This document shows positions 1-7,782 of a stretch of 64,000 bases of DNA, piece after piece. This stretch comes from Paraburkholderia ultramafica (GTDB lineage: Bacteria; Pseudomonadota; Gammaproteobacteria; Burkholderiales; Burkholderiaceae): contig NZ_CADIKK010000005.1 of assembly GCF_902859915.1 (NCBI RefSeq), forward strand, positions 1 through 64,000, read 5' to 3'. Position 1 is the first letter of the stretch. Each line of letters begins with the position of its first letter. A model generated the notes under the pieces. The model made no database searches, had not been told where the DNA came from, and was given only the letters and a program-made list of their open reading frames with translations. Position numbers and translations under genes: made by a program.

Positions 1-180
1 GCGCTTCAGATAGACCGGATTGCGCAGGCGTGCCGACAGATTCGGCGCGCGTTCGAGTTCGGTCTCGCGGGCCACGTCGTAGACGCGCGCGGTCAGGATT
101 TTTTTCAGGTAGTCGTGACGAAGCGCGACGCTGCCAGCGGTTTCGGCAGCGCGTTCGAGTTCGAGTTCGTGTAGCAGCAA
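1..180 (-). CDS. ilvA: Threonine ammonia-lyase (threonine dehydratase), N-terminal part, cut by window edge
   Basis: This enzyme makes 2-oxobutanoate from threonine, the first step towards isoleucine, in the cytoplasm. The minus-strand frame runs open to the window edge and reads HDYLKKILTARVYDVARETE followed by LERAPNLSARLRNPVYLKR, the characteristic start of bacterial biosynthetic IlvA just before the PLP lysine region. No ATG lies near. A TTG at 180-178, six bases behind an AGGAG, is the best start and adds about 18 residues before the usual HDYL start. Only about 60 residues are visible, so the catalytic lysine and the C-terminal regulatory domain are outside the window. Identification is firm; the start is less sure. 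Confidence 0.85.
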   Translation of the reverse strand, partial: MLLHELELERAAETAGSVALRHDYLKKILTARVYDVARETELERAPNLSARLRNPVYLKR

Positions 181-245
181 GGCAAGCTCCTGTGTGGCAG
201 GGACGAATCAGCAGAGAGTTCACCAGGAGGCAGGCAAGCGGACAT

Positions 246-272
246 AAAAAAACCCGCCTCGTGGGGCGGGTT
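246..272 (-). terminator. Rho-independent terminator upstream of ilvA
   Basis: An 8-bp perfect stem (AACCCGCC / GGCGGGTT, 6-nt loop) is followed on the minus strand by seven T. It ends minus-strand transcription about 325 nt after acvB and about 65 nt before the ilvA start, so it most simply closes the mprF-acvB transcript. It could also act as a leader attenuator for ilvA, but I see no leader peptide rich in branched-chain codons. Confidence 0.8.
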
Positions 273-597
273 AATGTGTCACTGCGATCCGACGCGCGCT
301 AACCCACCATTCGATGAATGATGCTAATAATCAGCGCAATACGGATGTCGAGGCAGTTCATGCGTCCGATCTTCGTTGAGTTGGCGTGCTTTGTCAATCC
401 TTGTTCGCTGCGTCGGGCGTCTCAGCTTGCCATCTGCGCAGCGGCGAAACACGCTCGCCACATCGCCGCCTCTGCCGCAAACAACATCGCAAACGGTGCC
501 GCCAACCACACGCCACACTCGACACTGCTGTGCCTGCGCGACGCGCGCCCTGATCGCAACACGGGCCGCCAGCGGCGCGCGTCACGCACCGCGGCAA
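273..597. other. Intergenic stretch between acvB and its terminator, no gene seen
   Basis: About 325 bases between the acvB stop and the terminator. Open frames here have no ribosome binding site, family resemblance or Burkholderia-like codon use. I see no tRNA cloverleaf and no long hairpin other than the terminator. Confidence 0.5.
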
Positions 598-1863
598 TCA
601 ATCCTGCACGCCGCTCTGCTTCTTGAAGGCGCTGAGAATGCGCCTCTCCAGCGCGTTGTAGTCGCCGCCGAAGTGATGGTCGCCCGACGTGCGAATCACC
701 TCGATGCCAGTCTTGGTCAGCGCGGGACACAACGTGTCCTTCTCGTCCGCACCATAGAAACACTGCACCATCGCAGGCGGCACGCGCGTCAATTCCGGCT
801 GCACCTTCAAGGCCTTGTCACTGGCTGGCATGCCGAGCCAACCACCCACCCGGATCTGAAAATCGGCGTCGGGCGCGAAGCCGAGCAACGCGATCAACGA
901 CACCTTCGCGCGCTGCGCTTGTGGCAGGCGGTTATACGCGAACGGCATCACATCGGCGCCGAACGAATAGCCGACGAGCGCGATGTGCTGCGCGTGCCAG
1001 CGCGCTCCGTAGGTTTGCATCACGCGCGCGAGGTCGCGGCTCGTTTGCGCAGGCGGCTTCTCGCTCCAGAAGTAGCGCAGGCTGTCCCAGCCGATCACGG
1101 AGACGCCGTCTTTCTGCAACGCTTGCGCAATCGTCTTGTCGAGATCGCGCCAGCCGCCGTCGCCGGAAATAACGATCGCCATCAGGCCGTTCGGATGAGC
1201 GGCCGGTAATTCAATCAGCGGCAGATCGGAGACATCATCATCGCTCGTCGACACCGCTTGCAGATGCGGCGTGAGCAACGCGACGAGACGCGCGCGATCG
1301 GCGTTACCTGTACTCGCCTTTTCGACGAAGCCCGGCACCTTGTCGCGGATCACTGTCGGGTCCGGCGGGCACGGCCGGAAACGCGCGTCGAGCGTGCGCT
1401 CGGCATCCACCGAGACCGCGCCGGCAATCGTATTCGACGGCGCCTGTTCGAGCACGCGCATCGCGAGCGTCGCGCCCTGGCCGGTGCCCGCGACGATCGG
1501 CGCGAAATAGTAGCTCGATTGCGATTGCCGCTCGAGCTGATGGCTCAACGCTTCGGCGTCGCCGATCAGTTGATGGCAGGTTTCCTTCTTCGCGCTCAGG
1601 TTGGCCGCATAACGCGCGGTATCCACACCGACAGTCAACGCACCTGCTTTCGCAAGCGCATCGGCGCTTTGCTGGTCAGCCGCGCTCCAGCCGCCGGCTT
1701 GCGAGTAGAGCACCACGAAGCCGCGCAACGGGCCGGCCGGCTGCGTGACCGTGACGTTGCCATAACGGCCGCCGGGCACCGTGGTGGTTGCCGCGTGCGC
1801 GAACGCGCCGCAGCTCATGACGCTCGCCACGACGGCGAGCCTGAAGATCGAATGCAGTGTCAT
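598..1863 (-). CDS. acvB: AcvB/VirJ-family periplasmic alpha/beta hydrolase (probable lysyl-PG hydrolase)
   Basis: The predicted 421-residue protein starts MTLHSIFRLAVV and has a Sec signal peptide ending near AHAATT, so it acts in the periplasm. It shows the duplicated VirJ architecture. The C-terminal half holds VVISGDGGWRDLD and a GYSFGAD nucleophile elbow of the alpha/beta hydrolase fold. In Agrobacterium the homologue AcvB hydrolyses lysyl-phosphatidylglycerol made by the neighbouring LpiA/MprF; the same role is inferred here. The start chosen (1863) overlaps the mprF stop as ATGA, which argues for translational coupling. Longer upstream starts would run into mprF and lack a signal peptide. 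Family assignment is firm, substrate inferred from context. Confidence 0.85.
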   Translation of the reverse strand: MTLHSIFRLAVVASVMSCGAFAHAATTTVPGGRYGNVTVTQPAGPLRGFVVLYSQAGGWSAADQQSADALAKAGALTVGVDTARYAANLSAKKETCHQLIGDAEALSHQLERQSQSSYYFAPIVAGTGQGATLAMRVLEQAPSNTIAGAVSVDAERTLDARFRPCPPDPTVIRDKVPGFVEKASTGNADRARLVALLTPHLQAVSTSDDDVSDLPLIELPAAHPNGLMAIVISGDGGWRDLDKTIAQALQKDGVSVIGWDSLRYFWSEKPPAQTSRDLARVMQTYGARWHAQHIALVGYSFGADVMPFAYNRLPQAQRAKVSLIALLGFAPDADFQIRVGGWLGMPASDKALKVQPELTRVPPAMVQCFYGADEKDTLCPALTKTGIEVIRTSGDHHFGGDYNALERRILSAFKKQSGVQD

Positions 1864-4505
1864 GAACGCCGGCCTCCCGCCAGCAATGACAGGTCTGCGA
1901 GCGTGAAGAACACGCCCACCGAACCCGACGCCGCGAGATAACGCGGCTCCCAATGCGGCTGGAACTTGCTCTTGAAAGCACGCAGTCCGCGGAAGTTATA
2001 GAAGCGGCCGCCGAAGCGCCACACGATGCCGGCCAGCCGATGCCAGCGCGACGCGAGCGGCGTCGGCTGCATGCCTGAGAGCGGCGCGATGCCGAGACTG
2101 AGCGAGCGGAACCCCGCCTGCTTCAGATGCAGCGCCAGTTGTGTGAACAGATATTCCATTGCGTACGGCGACGCGCTTTCCACGTGCCGCATCACGCCGA
2201 CTGTCGCTTCAGTGTTCATATCGGTCGTCATGAAGGTGACGAACGCGGCCGGTTCGCCGTTCTGGCGCACCAGCATCACTGATTGCGCGGCCAGGTATTC
2301 GTCGGTGAACGCTGCCACCGAGAAGCTCTTCTCGCGCGCGTCGCGGCTGTCGAGCCAGCCGTCGGAAATCCCGCGCAGCGTCTCGAGCGACGCCGGCACG
2401 TTCGCCTGATCGATCACTTCGACGGTGAAGCCATCGCGCTCGCCGCGCTTGAGCGCATAGCGCAGATGCGCGCGATGCGAGCCCTTGAGGTCGAAATCGT
2501 CGAGCACCACGTGCGCTTCCTCGCCGAGCTTCATCAGCGTGAGGCCGGCGTCGAGATACAGCGGCAACGCGTTGGCGCGAACCTGATAGAACGCCGCGCG
2601 CCCGCCATGCGCATGCGCGAGCGCGACGAACTTGCTGATCAGGCCAGCCCACTCCTCGCGCGGCCCCACCGGATCGTGCAGCGCGGCCCACGTGCGGCCG
2701 TTTTTCGCGTACATCAGGAACGCCTCGCGCGACTCGGAAAAGAGGAAGCTCTTGTCGCCCATCAGCGCGAGACCGGCGTCGCTGCGCTCCTGCGCGCGCA
2801 CGATACGCGCCGCGTCGTGCAGATCCTCAGGCGCGGGTTTGACGAAGCGGCCCGGCGCCGGACGCAGCAATTGCCAGAACGAAAAGGTCGCCGCGAACAG
2901 GCTCGCGGCCAGCGTCGCGCGCAGCGCGCGCGGCGCGCGATCGTCGAAAGCGAATTGCCACCACAGGTCGCGCGTGTACGGCACGTCACGGAAAGCAAAC
3001 AGCATCACCCACGTGGCCAGCATCAGCACCATCGCCACCGACACCAGCCAGCCCGCCGTAAAGCGCTCGGCGAACAGCGACGAATGACGGTTGAAACGCT
3101 GGCGCGTGGACAGCAGCAGCGCGATCAGCATGCCGAGCACACCCGCCTCGACAAACGCGAGACCTTTGGTCAGCGACAGCGCGAGACTCAACACCGCGAG
3201 CAACAGCGTCATCCACCAGGCGGCGTCCAGACGGCGCAGCAGACCGCGCGCGACGAACAACAGCAGCACGCCGAGCACACTGCACAGCATCTGCGAGCTT
3301 TCGAGCACCCACAGCGGCACGAGGTCGCGCAAGATGTGGATGCGTTGCCAGAACGCGGGCGTCGCGCTGGAAATCACCAGCATGCCGCCGACCACGAAGG
3401 TGACAAGGCTCAGAAACAGCGGCGCGAGCTCCGACGCGCGCTGCGCCTGGAGCAGCGGCAAACGGTCTTTCAGCGCGCGGCCTTCGAAGCCCGCGAGCAG
3501 CGCGGCCGAGACGATCAACGGGACACCGAAATAAATCGCGCGATAGGCGAGCAGCGCGGCAACCATCTGGTGCGTTTGCACGCTGCCGCTCAGCGTGAAC
3601 ACCATCGCCGCTTCGAACACGCCGACACCGCCCGGCGTGTGGCCGATCATGCCGAGCAGCATGGCCGCGGCGTAGACGGTGATGAAGGTCACGAAGCTCA
3701 CGTTCGCATGCGGCAGCAGCGCCCACAGCGCAAGGCCCGCGGCCACCACGTCGAGGACCGCGAGGGCCACTTGCGCAAGCAGATCGCGGCGCGCCGGAAT
3801 ATCGAACGACAGCCACTGCCAGCGCGTGCGGATTGGCCGCGTTTCGTGGCGGCACGCGGCGGCCGCGAGCGCGAGGGCGATCAGCAGCACCAAACCGCTC
3901 CAGCGCAGCGTGAGCGGCGGCAGGTGTAGCATCGGTGCGAGCTGGCCGGCCAGCCCGACCATTCCGAGCGCCGTCATCAGCACCAGGGCGAGCGCCAGCG
4001 ACACGCTGGTGAATACCGTCATGCGGCCGATCTGCGCGGGCGTGATGTTCGCGACGCCATAGACGCGCGCGCGCACGGCGCCGCCCGTCAACGCGCCGAA
4101 GCCGGTCGCGTTGCCGAGCGCGGAGCCCGCGGTCGCGCCGATCCACAGCGCCACGCGCGGCACGGCCGCGCCCAGGTAGCGCAGGCCGACGGCGTCGCGC
4201 CCGACCAGCGCCACGTAGCTGAGCGCGGTGGCGCTGAGCGCGGCGGTCCACTCGCTGGCCGTGAGTTCACGCAACTGACGCATCACCGAGCGATAGTCGA
4301 CCGCTTGCGACAAATGCTGCAAGACGACCAGCAGCAATCCGCAAATCACGAGCGCGAGCACGGGCGAGAGGAGTCCCGGGTTGCCAGGCGGCTTCGAGAT
4401 ACGCTCGAACATCGCGCGTGGCCGGTCGAGTTTGTTGTTATGTCGATGGAACATGGTCAATGCGGGGGGCCTTGCGTGGAGCTGTCGCGCCGACGGATCG
4501 TCCAT
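1860..4505 (-). CDS. mprF: Bifunctional lysylphosphatidylglycerol flippase/synthetase MprF
   Basis: An 881-residue inner-membrane protein. The N-terminal ~520 residues are a flippase domain with many transmembrane segments, including the GHTPGGVGVFEA motif of the UPF0104 family. The C-terminal ~320 residues are the soluble DUF2156 aminoacyltransferase domain (GDKSFLFSES, then RTWAALHDPVGPREEW). It transfers lysine from Lys-tRNA to phosphatidylglycerol and flips the product, lowering envelope negative charge and raising resistance to cationic peptides. Length is typical. The ATG at 4505 has an AGGCG about 8 bases upstream; internal Met at 4454 and 4412 lack a good ribosome site, so the start is only moderately certain. 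acvB follows with a 4-base overlap. Confidence 0.9.
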   Translation of the reverse strand: MDDPSARQLHARPPALTMFHRHNNKLDRPRAMFERISKPPGNPGLLSPVLALVICGLLLVVLQHLSQAVDYRSVMRQLRELTASEWTAALSATALSYVALVGRDAVGLRYLGAAVPRVALWIGATAGSALGNATGFGALTGGAVRARVYGVANITPAQIGRMTVFTSVSLALALVLMTALGMVGLAGQLAPMLHLPPLTLRWSGLVLLIALALAAAACRHETRPIRTRWQWLSFDIPARRDLLAQVALAVLDVVAAGLALWALLPHANVSFVTFITVYAAAMLLGMIGHTPGGVGVFEAAMVFTLSGSVQTHQMVAALLAYRAIYFGVPLIVSAALLAGFEGRALKDRLPLLQAQRASELAPLFLSLVTFVVGGMLVISSATPAFWQRIHILRDLVPLWVLESSQMLCSVLGVLLLFVARGLLRRLDAAWWMTLLLAVLSLALSLTKGLAFVEAGVLGMLIALLLSTRQRFNRHSSLFAERFTAGWLVSVAMVLMLATWVMLFAFRDVPYTRDLWWQFAFDDRAPRALRATLAASLFAATFSFWQLLRPAPGRFVKPAPEDLHDAARIVRAQERSDAGLALMGDKSFLFSESREAFLMYAKNGRTWAALHDPVGPREEWAGLISKFVALAHAHGGRAAFYQVRANALPLYLDAGLTLMKLGEEAHVVLDDFDLKGSHRAHLRYALKRGERDGFTVEVIDQANVPASLETLRGISDGWLDSRDAREKSFSVAAFTDEYLAAQSVMLVRQNGEPAAFVTFMTTDMNTEATVGVMRHVESASPYAMEYLFTQLALHLKQAGFRSLSLGIAPLSGMQPTPLASRWHRLAGIVWRFGGRFYNFRGLRAFKSKFQPHWEPRYLAASGSVGVFFTLADLSLLAGGRRS

Positions 4506-5161
4506 CGCTGCGTCGCCTGATTCCGGCGATTACAAAGGGATAACGGCAAAGCGTGCAAAAGGTTGACAGCGTTAGCTATTTCGCCGGGATTTAAGTTGGA
4601 GGCGGTCGAAATAAGGCGGTCGATATTGCCGATTGCGTTGCGATTGCGTTGCGATTGCGTTGCGATCGGGTTGCGATCGCTGGCGAAACCCCGCGACGCA
4701 CAAGGGGCTGGAGTTTAAACGCTAATTGCGCCCGCAAATGGAGATTCGCCCCCACGTTGATCGCGTATTTTTGCCAGATTCACTTCAAAAACTGATTCGC
4801 GGCATCGAGCTTGTCACTTCGCGTGCCGTAGTCAAGGGCAATAGCACGATGAGATGTAGCGTATTTGCCGTGTGAAGCGGGGTCATTGAAGGGGAATGAT
4901 GATGGCGGATCAGGATTTGGTGACGGCGGGCGTGGAGAGCGAATTGCGGTCATGCCGGCGATTCAACCGGCCGCGATTTCCGCGCCAGATAACACAGCGC
5001 CCGCCATGTAGGCGGGCGGGCTGTGGCGGGCCACGGCTGGGCGTGGCACCAATGACCAGAAGGCGGACCAGAAGGCGCGAAAGCCGCGCACTCGGCAGGT
5101 CGGCGCATTCCGGCGCCCCGCTCTGCTTTCTCAGCGAGCGTGGCGCGCAGCGCCTGTCTTC
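4506..5161. other. 656-bp intergenic region upstream of mprF, no gene seen
   Basis: It holds the presumed mprF promoter, an 11-bp tandem repeat at 4630-4673 and several GC-rich short palindromes around 4985-5050. An open frame from 4896 has a weak ribosome site but no recognisable protein features and arginine-rich translation typical of an out-of-frame GC-rich stretch. Confidence 0.5.
4630..4673. repeat. 11-bp tandem repeat, four units
   Basis: Unit CGATTGCGTTG is repeated three times exactly (4630, 4641, 4652) and once with changes (4663, CGATCGGGTTG). It lies about 125 bp upstream of mprF. The 11-bp period is about one helical turn. Function unknown. Confidence 0.9.
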
Positions 5162-5311
5162 TTACAGCGGACGGCGATGAGCTTCTGCGATCACCGCGCA
5201 GTTTTGCAGGTGCAGGTTCAGCGCGTGCAGCGCCATCGCGCGCAGCTTGCCGAACAACGTGGTGCTGGCAGCGGTGGTAGCACGGGCAGCAGCGTCGGGA
5301 GCGGTGTTCAT
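5162..5311 (-). CDS. Small hypothetical protein (49 aa)
   Basis: The ATG at 5311 follows a near-perfect ribosome site (AAAGGAGTCCACC) and opens a 49-codon frame, MNTAPDAAARATTAASTTLF onwards, ending HRRPL. The middle (GKLRAMALHALNLHLQNCAV) could form an amphipathic helix. There is no signal peptide. A sigma-70-like promoter (5351-5378) and the 16-bp dyad at 5324-5339 lie directly upstream. I do not recognise a family. The strong ribosome site and promoter make a real gene likely although it is very short. The convergent MFS gene begins on the other strand beyond the promoter. Confidence 0.65.
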   Translation of the reverse strand: MNTAPDAAARATTAASTTLFGKLRAMALHALNLHLQNCAVIAEAHRRPL

Positions 5312-5323
5312 GGTGGACTCCTT

Positions 5324-5339
5324 TAGGGTTTATACCTAG
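5324..5339 (-). promoter_or_regulatory. 16-bp dyad CTAGGTATAAACCCTA, possible operator
   Basis: The arms CTAGG and CCTA(A) flank TATAAAC. The site sits 12 nt before the start codon of the 49-aa gene, at or just after the expected transcription start. The identical 16-mer, in the same orientation to its gene, occurs at 59192-59207 upstream of another small gene. Confidence 0.5.
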
Positions 5340-5350
5340 GTAATAGCCCG

Positions 5351-5378
5351 ATTATAGCCTTCTTATGCCGCATCGCAA
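5351..5378 (-). promoter_or_regulatory. Sigma-70-like promoter of the 49-aa gene
   Basis: TTGCGA at 5378-5373 and a consensus TATAAT at 5356-5351 are separated by 16 bases on the minus strand, about 40 bp before the start codon. Confidence 0.6.
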
Positions 5379-5537
5379 CAAGTATCAAAAATGTGCCTGA
5401 CCTGTTGCGCCGCAGTCACAGCCGGCGGCCGCGAATCCTGAATGGGGCACCATCGGAACGTCGTCTATTAACAATCTGCACCGTACAGGTGCAATAATGA
5501 CCCCTTTGCCTGCACCAGTGCGTCGCAGCACGACTTC

Positions 5538-6935
5538 ATGACCGTCGCCCAGAAAGCTCTGATTGCGCCCCTTATCGTCGCGTGCGCGATGTTCATGGAA
5601 AGCGTCGACGCGAACGTGATCGTCACCGCGCTGCCGGCCATGGCGCGCGACTTCGGGCGCGATCCGGTCACGCTGAAAATCGCCGTGACGAGCTACGTGC
5701 TGGGGCTCGGCGTGTTCATCCCGGTGTGCGGCTGGCTGGCCGACCGCTTCGGCGCGCGCACGATCTTCCGCACCGCGATCGGCATCTTCGTGGCGGGCTC
5801 GCTGCTGTGCGCCGCGTCCAATTCGCTCGCCACCTTCACGCTCGCGCGCTTCGTACAAGGCGTCGGCGGCGCGATGATGGTGCCGGTCGGGCGGATCATC
5901 ATCTTTCGCGTGGTCGACAAAGCCGACTTCATCCGCGCGATGAACTATCTGAGCGTCCCCGCGATGCTTGGCCCCGCGGCCGGCCCGCTGCTCGGCGGCT
6001 TCATCACCACCTATCTGCACTGGCGCCTGATCTTCTTCATCAACGTGCCGATCGGCATCCTCGGCATCTATCTGACCAACAAGTACATCGCCAACACGCG
6101 CGAGCCGGACCCGGGGCCGCTCGACTGGATCGGCTTCTTGCTGTCGGCGGCGGGCGCGGTGCTGCTTCTGCTCGGGTTGTCGCTGGTGGGCGGCGAACTG
6201 ATTTCCAACGCCGACGCGTTCGGCATGTGCGCGAGCGGCGCCGTTCTGCTGGTGATCTACGTCGCCTACGCGCAGCGCGTCAAACTCCCGCTGCTGGACC
6301 TGCGTTTTTTCAAGGTGCCGACGTTCCAGGCCAGCGTGCTCGGCGGCTCGCTGTTTCGGATCGGCCTTGGCGCGTTGCCGTTTCTGCTGCCGCTGATGCT
6401 GCAGGAAGGCCACGGCATGAGCGCGTTCCAATCCGGCCTGATCACCTGCGCGTCCGCGGTCGGCGGCATGTTCATGCGCACGATCGCGTCGGGCGTGCTG
6501 CGCAGCTTCGGCTTTCGTTCGGTGCTGGTGGTCAACGCCGCGCTGTCGGGGCTTTCGATCGCGGCATGCGGGCTGTTTTTCCCCAGCACGCCGACGTGGA
6601 TCATCTGGGTGGTCGTGCTGCTCGGCGGCTTCTTCCCCGCGCTGCAATTCACGAGTTTGAATTCGCTGACCTATGCGGAGATCGCCAGCCGCGACGTGGG
6701 GCGCGCGACGAGTCTCGGCAGCGTCGTGCAACAGATGTCGCTCGGGCTCGGCGTGACGGTCGGCGGTATCGTGCTGCAGATTTCGCGGGTGCTGCATGGG
6801 CATCCGAGCATCACGTGGTCGGATTTCTGGCCCGCGTTTCTGGTGGTCGGTCTGTGCTCGTTCGCTTCGATTCCGGTCACGCTGCGCATGCCGCGCGGCG
6901 CCGGCGAAGAAATCTCGCGCGGCGGCCGGGGCTGA
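5538..6935 (+). CDS. MFS transporter, DHA2 (EmrB/QacA-like) family
   Basis: A 465-residue integral membrane protein with a hydrophobic profile of 12-14 helices. It shows MFS motif A (GWLADRFGARTIF, residues ~72-84), the DHA family motif C region (LSVPAMLGPAAGPLLGGF) and an initial MESVDANVIVTALPAMARDF that is the DHA2 signature (usual form LD.TIVNVALP). It probably exports drugs or small organic compounds in exchange for protons. Substrate cannot be read from sequence. The ribosome site is weak. It resembles the second DHA2 gene at 12946 in length and organisation, so the two are likely distant paralogues. There is no adjacent HlyD-type adaptor. Confidence 0.85.
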   Translation: MTVAQKALIAPLIVACAMFMESVDANVIVTALPAMARDFGRDPVTLKIAVTSYVLGLGVFIPVCGWLADRFGARTIFRTAIGIFVAGSLLCAASNSLATFTLARFVQGVGGAMMVPVGRIIIFRVVDKADFIRAMNYLSVPAMLGPAAGPLLGGFITTYLHWRLIFFINVPIGILGIYLTNKYIANTREPDPGPLDWIGFLLSAAGAVLLLLGLSLVGGELISNADAFGMCASGAVLLVIYVAYAQRVKLPLLDLRFFKVPTFQASVLGGSLFRIGLGALPFLLPLMLQEGHGMSAFQSGLITCASAVGGMFMRTIASGVLRSFGFRSVLVVNAALSGLSIAACGLFFPSTPTWIIWVVVLLGGFFPALQFTSLNSLTYAEIASRDVGRATSLGSVVQQMSLGLGVTVGGIVLQISRVLHGHPSITWSDFWPAFLVVGLCSFASIPVTLRMPRGAGEEISRGGRG

Positions 6936-6945
6936 GCGCCGCGCG

Positions 6946-7000
6946 CTTCTCACCGGCTTCTCACCGGCTTCTCACCGGCTTCTTATCCGCTTCTTACCCA
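6946..7000. repeat. 11-bp tandem repeat, five units
   Basis: CTTCTCACCGG is repeated exactly at 6946, 6957 and 6968, then as CTTCTTATCCG and CTTCTTACCCA. It fills the space between the stop codons of the convergent MFS and DUF421 genes. Confidence 0.9.
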
Positions 7001-7004
7001 CTCG

Positions 7005-7493
7005 TCACGCGTTCTCGCGGATCACGCTCACGTCGCCATTGCGTTCGAGAATCGCCGCGGTCACGTTGTCCAGCGAGCGTGAGCCGGTTTTCTGCCGGAC
7101 GCTTTCGTGAACATCGGTGCGCGTAATCAGCGGGGCATCCATTTCGCGCGCGTTGAACGCACCCACCGTTGCTGAACACCTCGCGTTCGACGCCGCCCAC
7201 CAGCCGCTCGAACCCGCGCGAGCGCATGCAGGCCCACGCCAGCACGCGACGATCGCGAACGATGCGACGAGCGTCGCGACAAACGGCGACGCGCCGACAA
7301 TCGCCCGGCTCAGCGTTGCACCGAGCAGAATCACCAACACCGAATCGAACGGCAAGCGTTGCCCGAACGAGCGCCGGCCCGACACTCTGATCAGCACGAG
7401 CGCGATCAGGAACACGGCGATCGAGCGCATGGCCATCTGCAATGGGTCGAGGTTTCTGCCTTCGCCGAACAGAACGAAGATCGCGTTCGCCAT
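7005..7493 (-). CDS. DUF421 (YetF-like) membrane protein with frame-shifted middle
   Basis: The start at 7493 has a strong GAGGAGG ribosome site. Residues 1-85 (MANAIFVLFGEG, then RSIAVFLIALVLIRVSGRRS, then LLGATLSRAIVGASPF) match the DUF421 transmembrane part, and the C-terminus from AFNAREMDAPLITRTDVHES matches its cytosolic tail. Between about 7245 and 7163 the family-like sequence (LAWACMRSRGFERLVGGVER, then EVFSNG) lies in a different minus-strand frame, so the continuous 162-aa frame has about 27 unrelated residues. Two compensating indels explain this: bases lost near 7245 and one gained in a GGTGGGT run near 7163. The gene may be damaged, or the sequence may carry errors. Function of intact members is unknown. 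Confidence 0.7.
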   Translation of the reverse strand: MANAIFVLFGEGRNLDPLQMAMRSIAVFLIALVLIRVSGRRSFGQRLPFDSVLVILLGATLSRAIVGASPFVATLVASFAIVACWRGPACARAGSSGWWAASNARCSATVGAFNAREMDAPLITRTDVHESVRQKTGSRSLDNVTAAILERNGDVSVIRENA

Positions 7494-7782
7494 GTCGCCC
7501 TCCTCGCAGCCGCCGTCTTGATCTTCTGCTATCCGAATCAAATTCGTGAGCGACGTGCATTGACGCCAGCTGCATGGTCGCGCGTATCGAGCATCGTGCC
7601 TTCCTGAAACCGTTCGATCTGCCGTGCGCGGACGTTCGATAGCCGCCGCATATGCAGACAGACACCAAGCCACGTGCCGCAGGCGCTCAACGCCGGGCCT
7701 CGCCGTGGTCTTTCAGGAAAGTCGAGGTGCGCAAGCCTCCGCACCGTGCTGGCATGACAGGGAAACGCCGCCGCTTCGACGT

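Noticed and set aside
181..345. Transcription attenuator or T-box-like leader of ilvA
   Set aside because: There is a good terminator but no leader peptide with Ile/Val/Leu/Thr codons and no convincing anti-terminator; it is simpler as the end of the mprF-acvB unit.
4896..5180. Possible 94-aa gene
   Set aside because: Weak ribosome site, arginine/cysteine-rich nonsense-like translation and overlap with the end of the better-supported minus-strand small gene.
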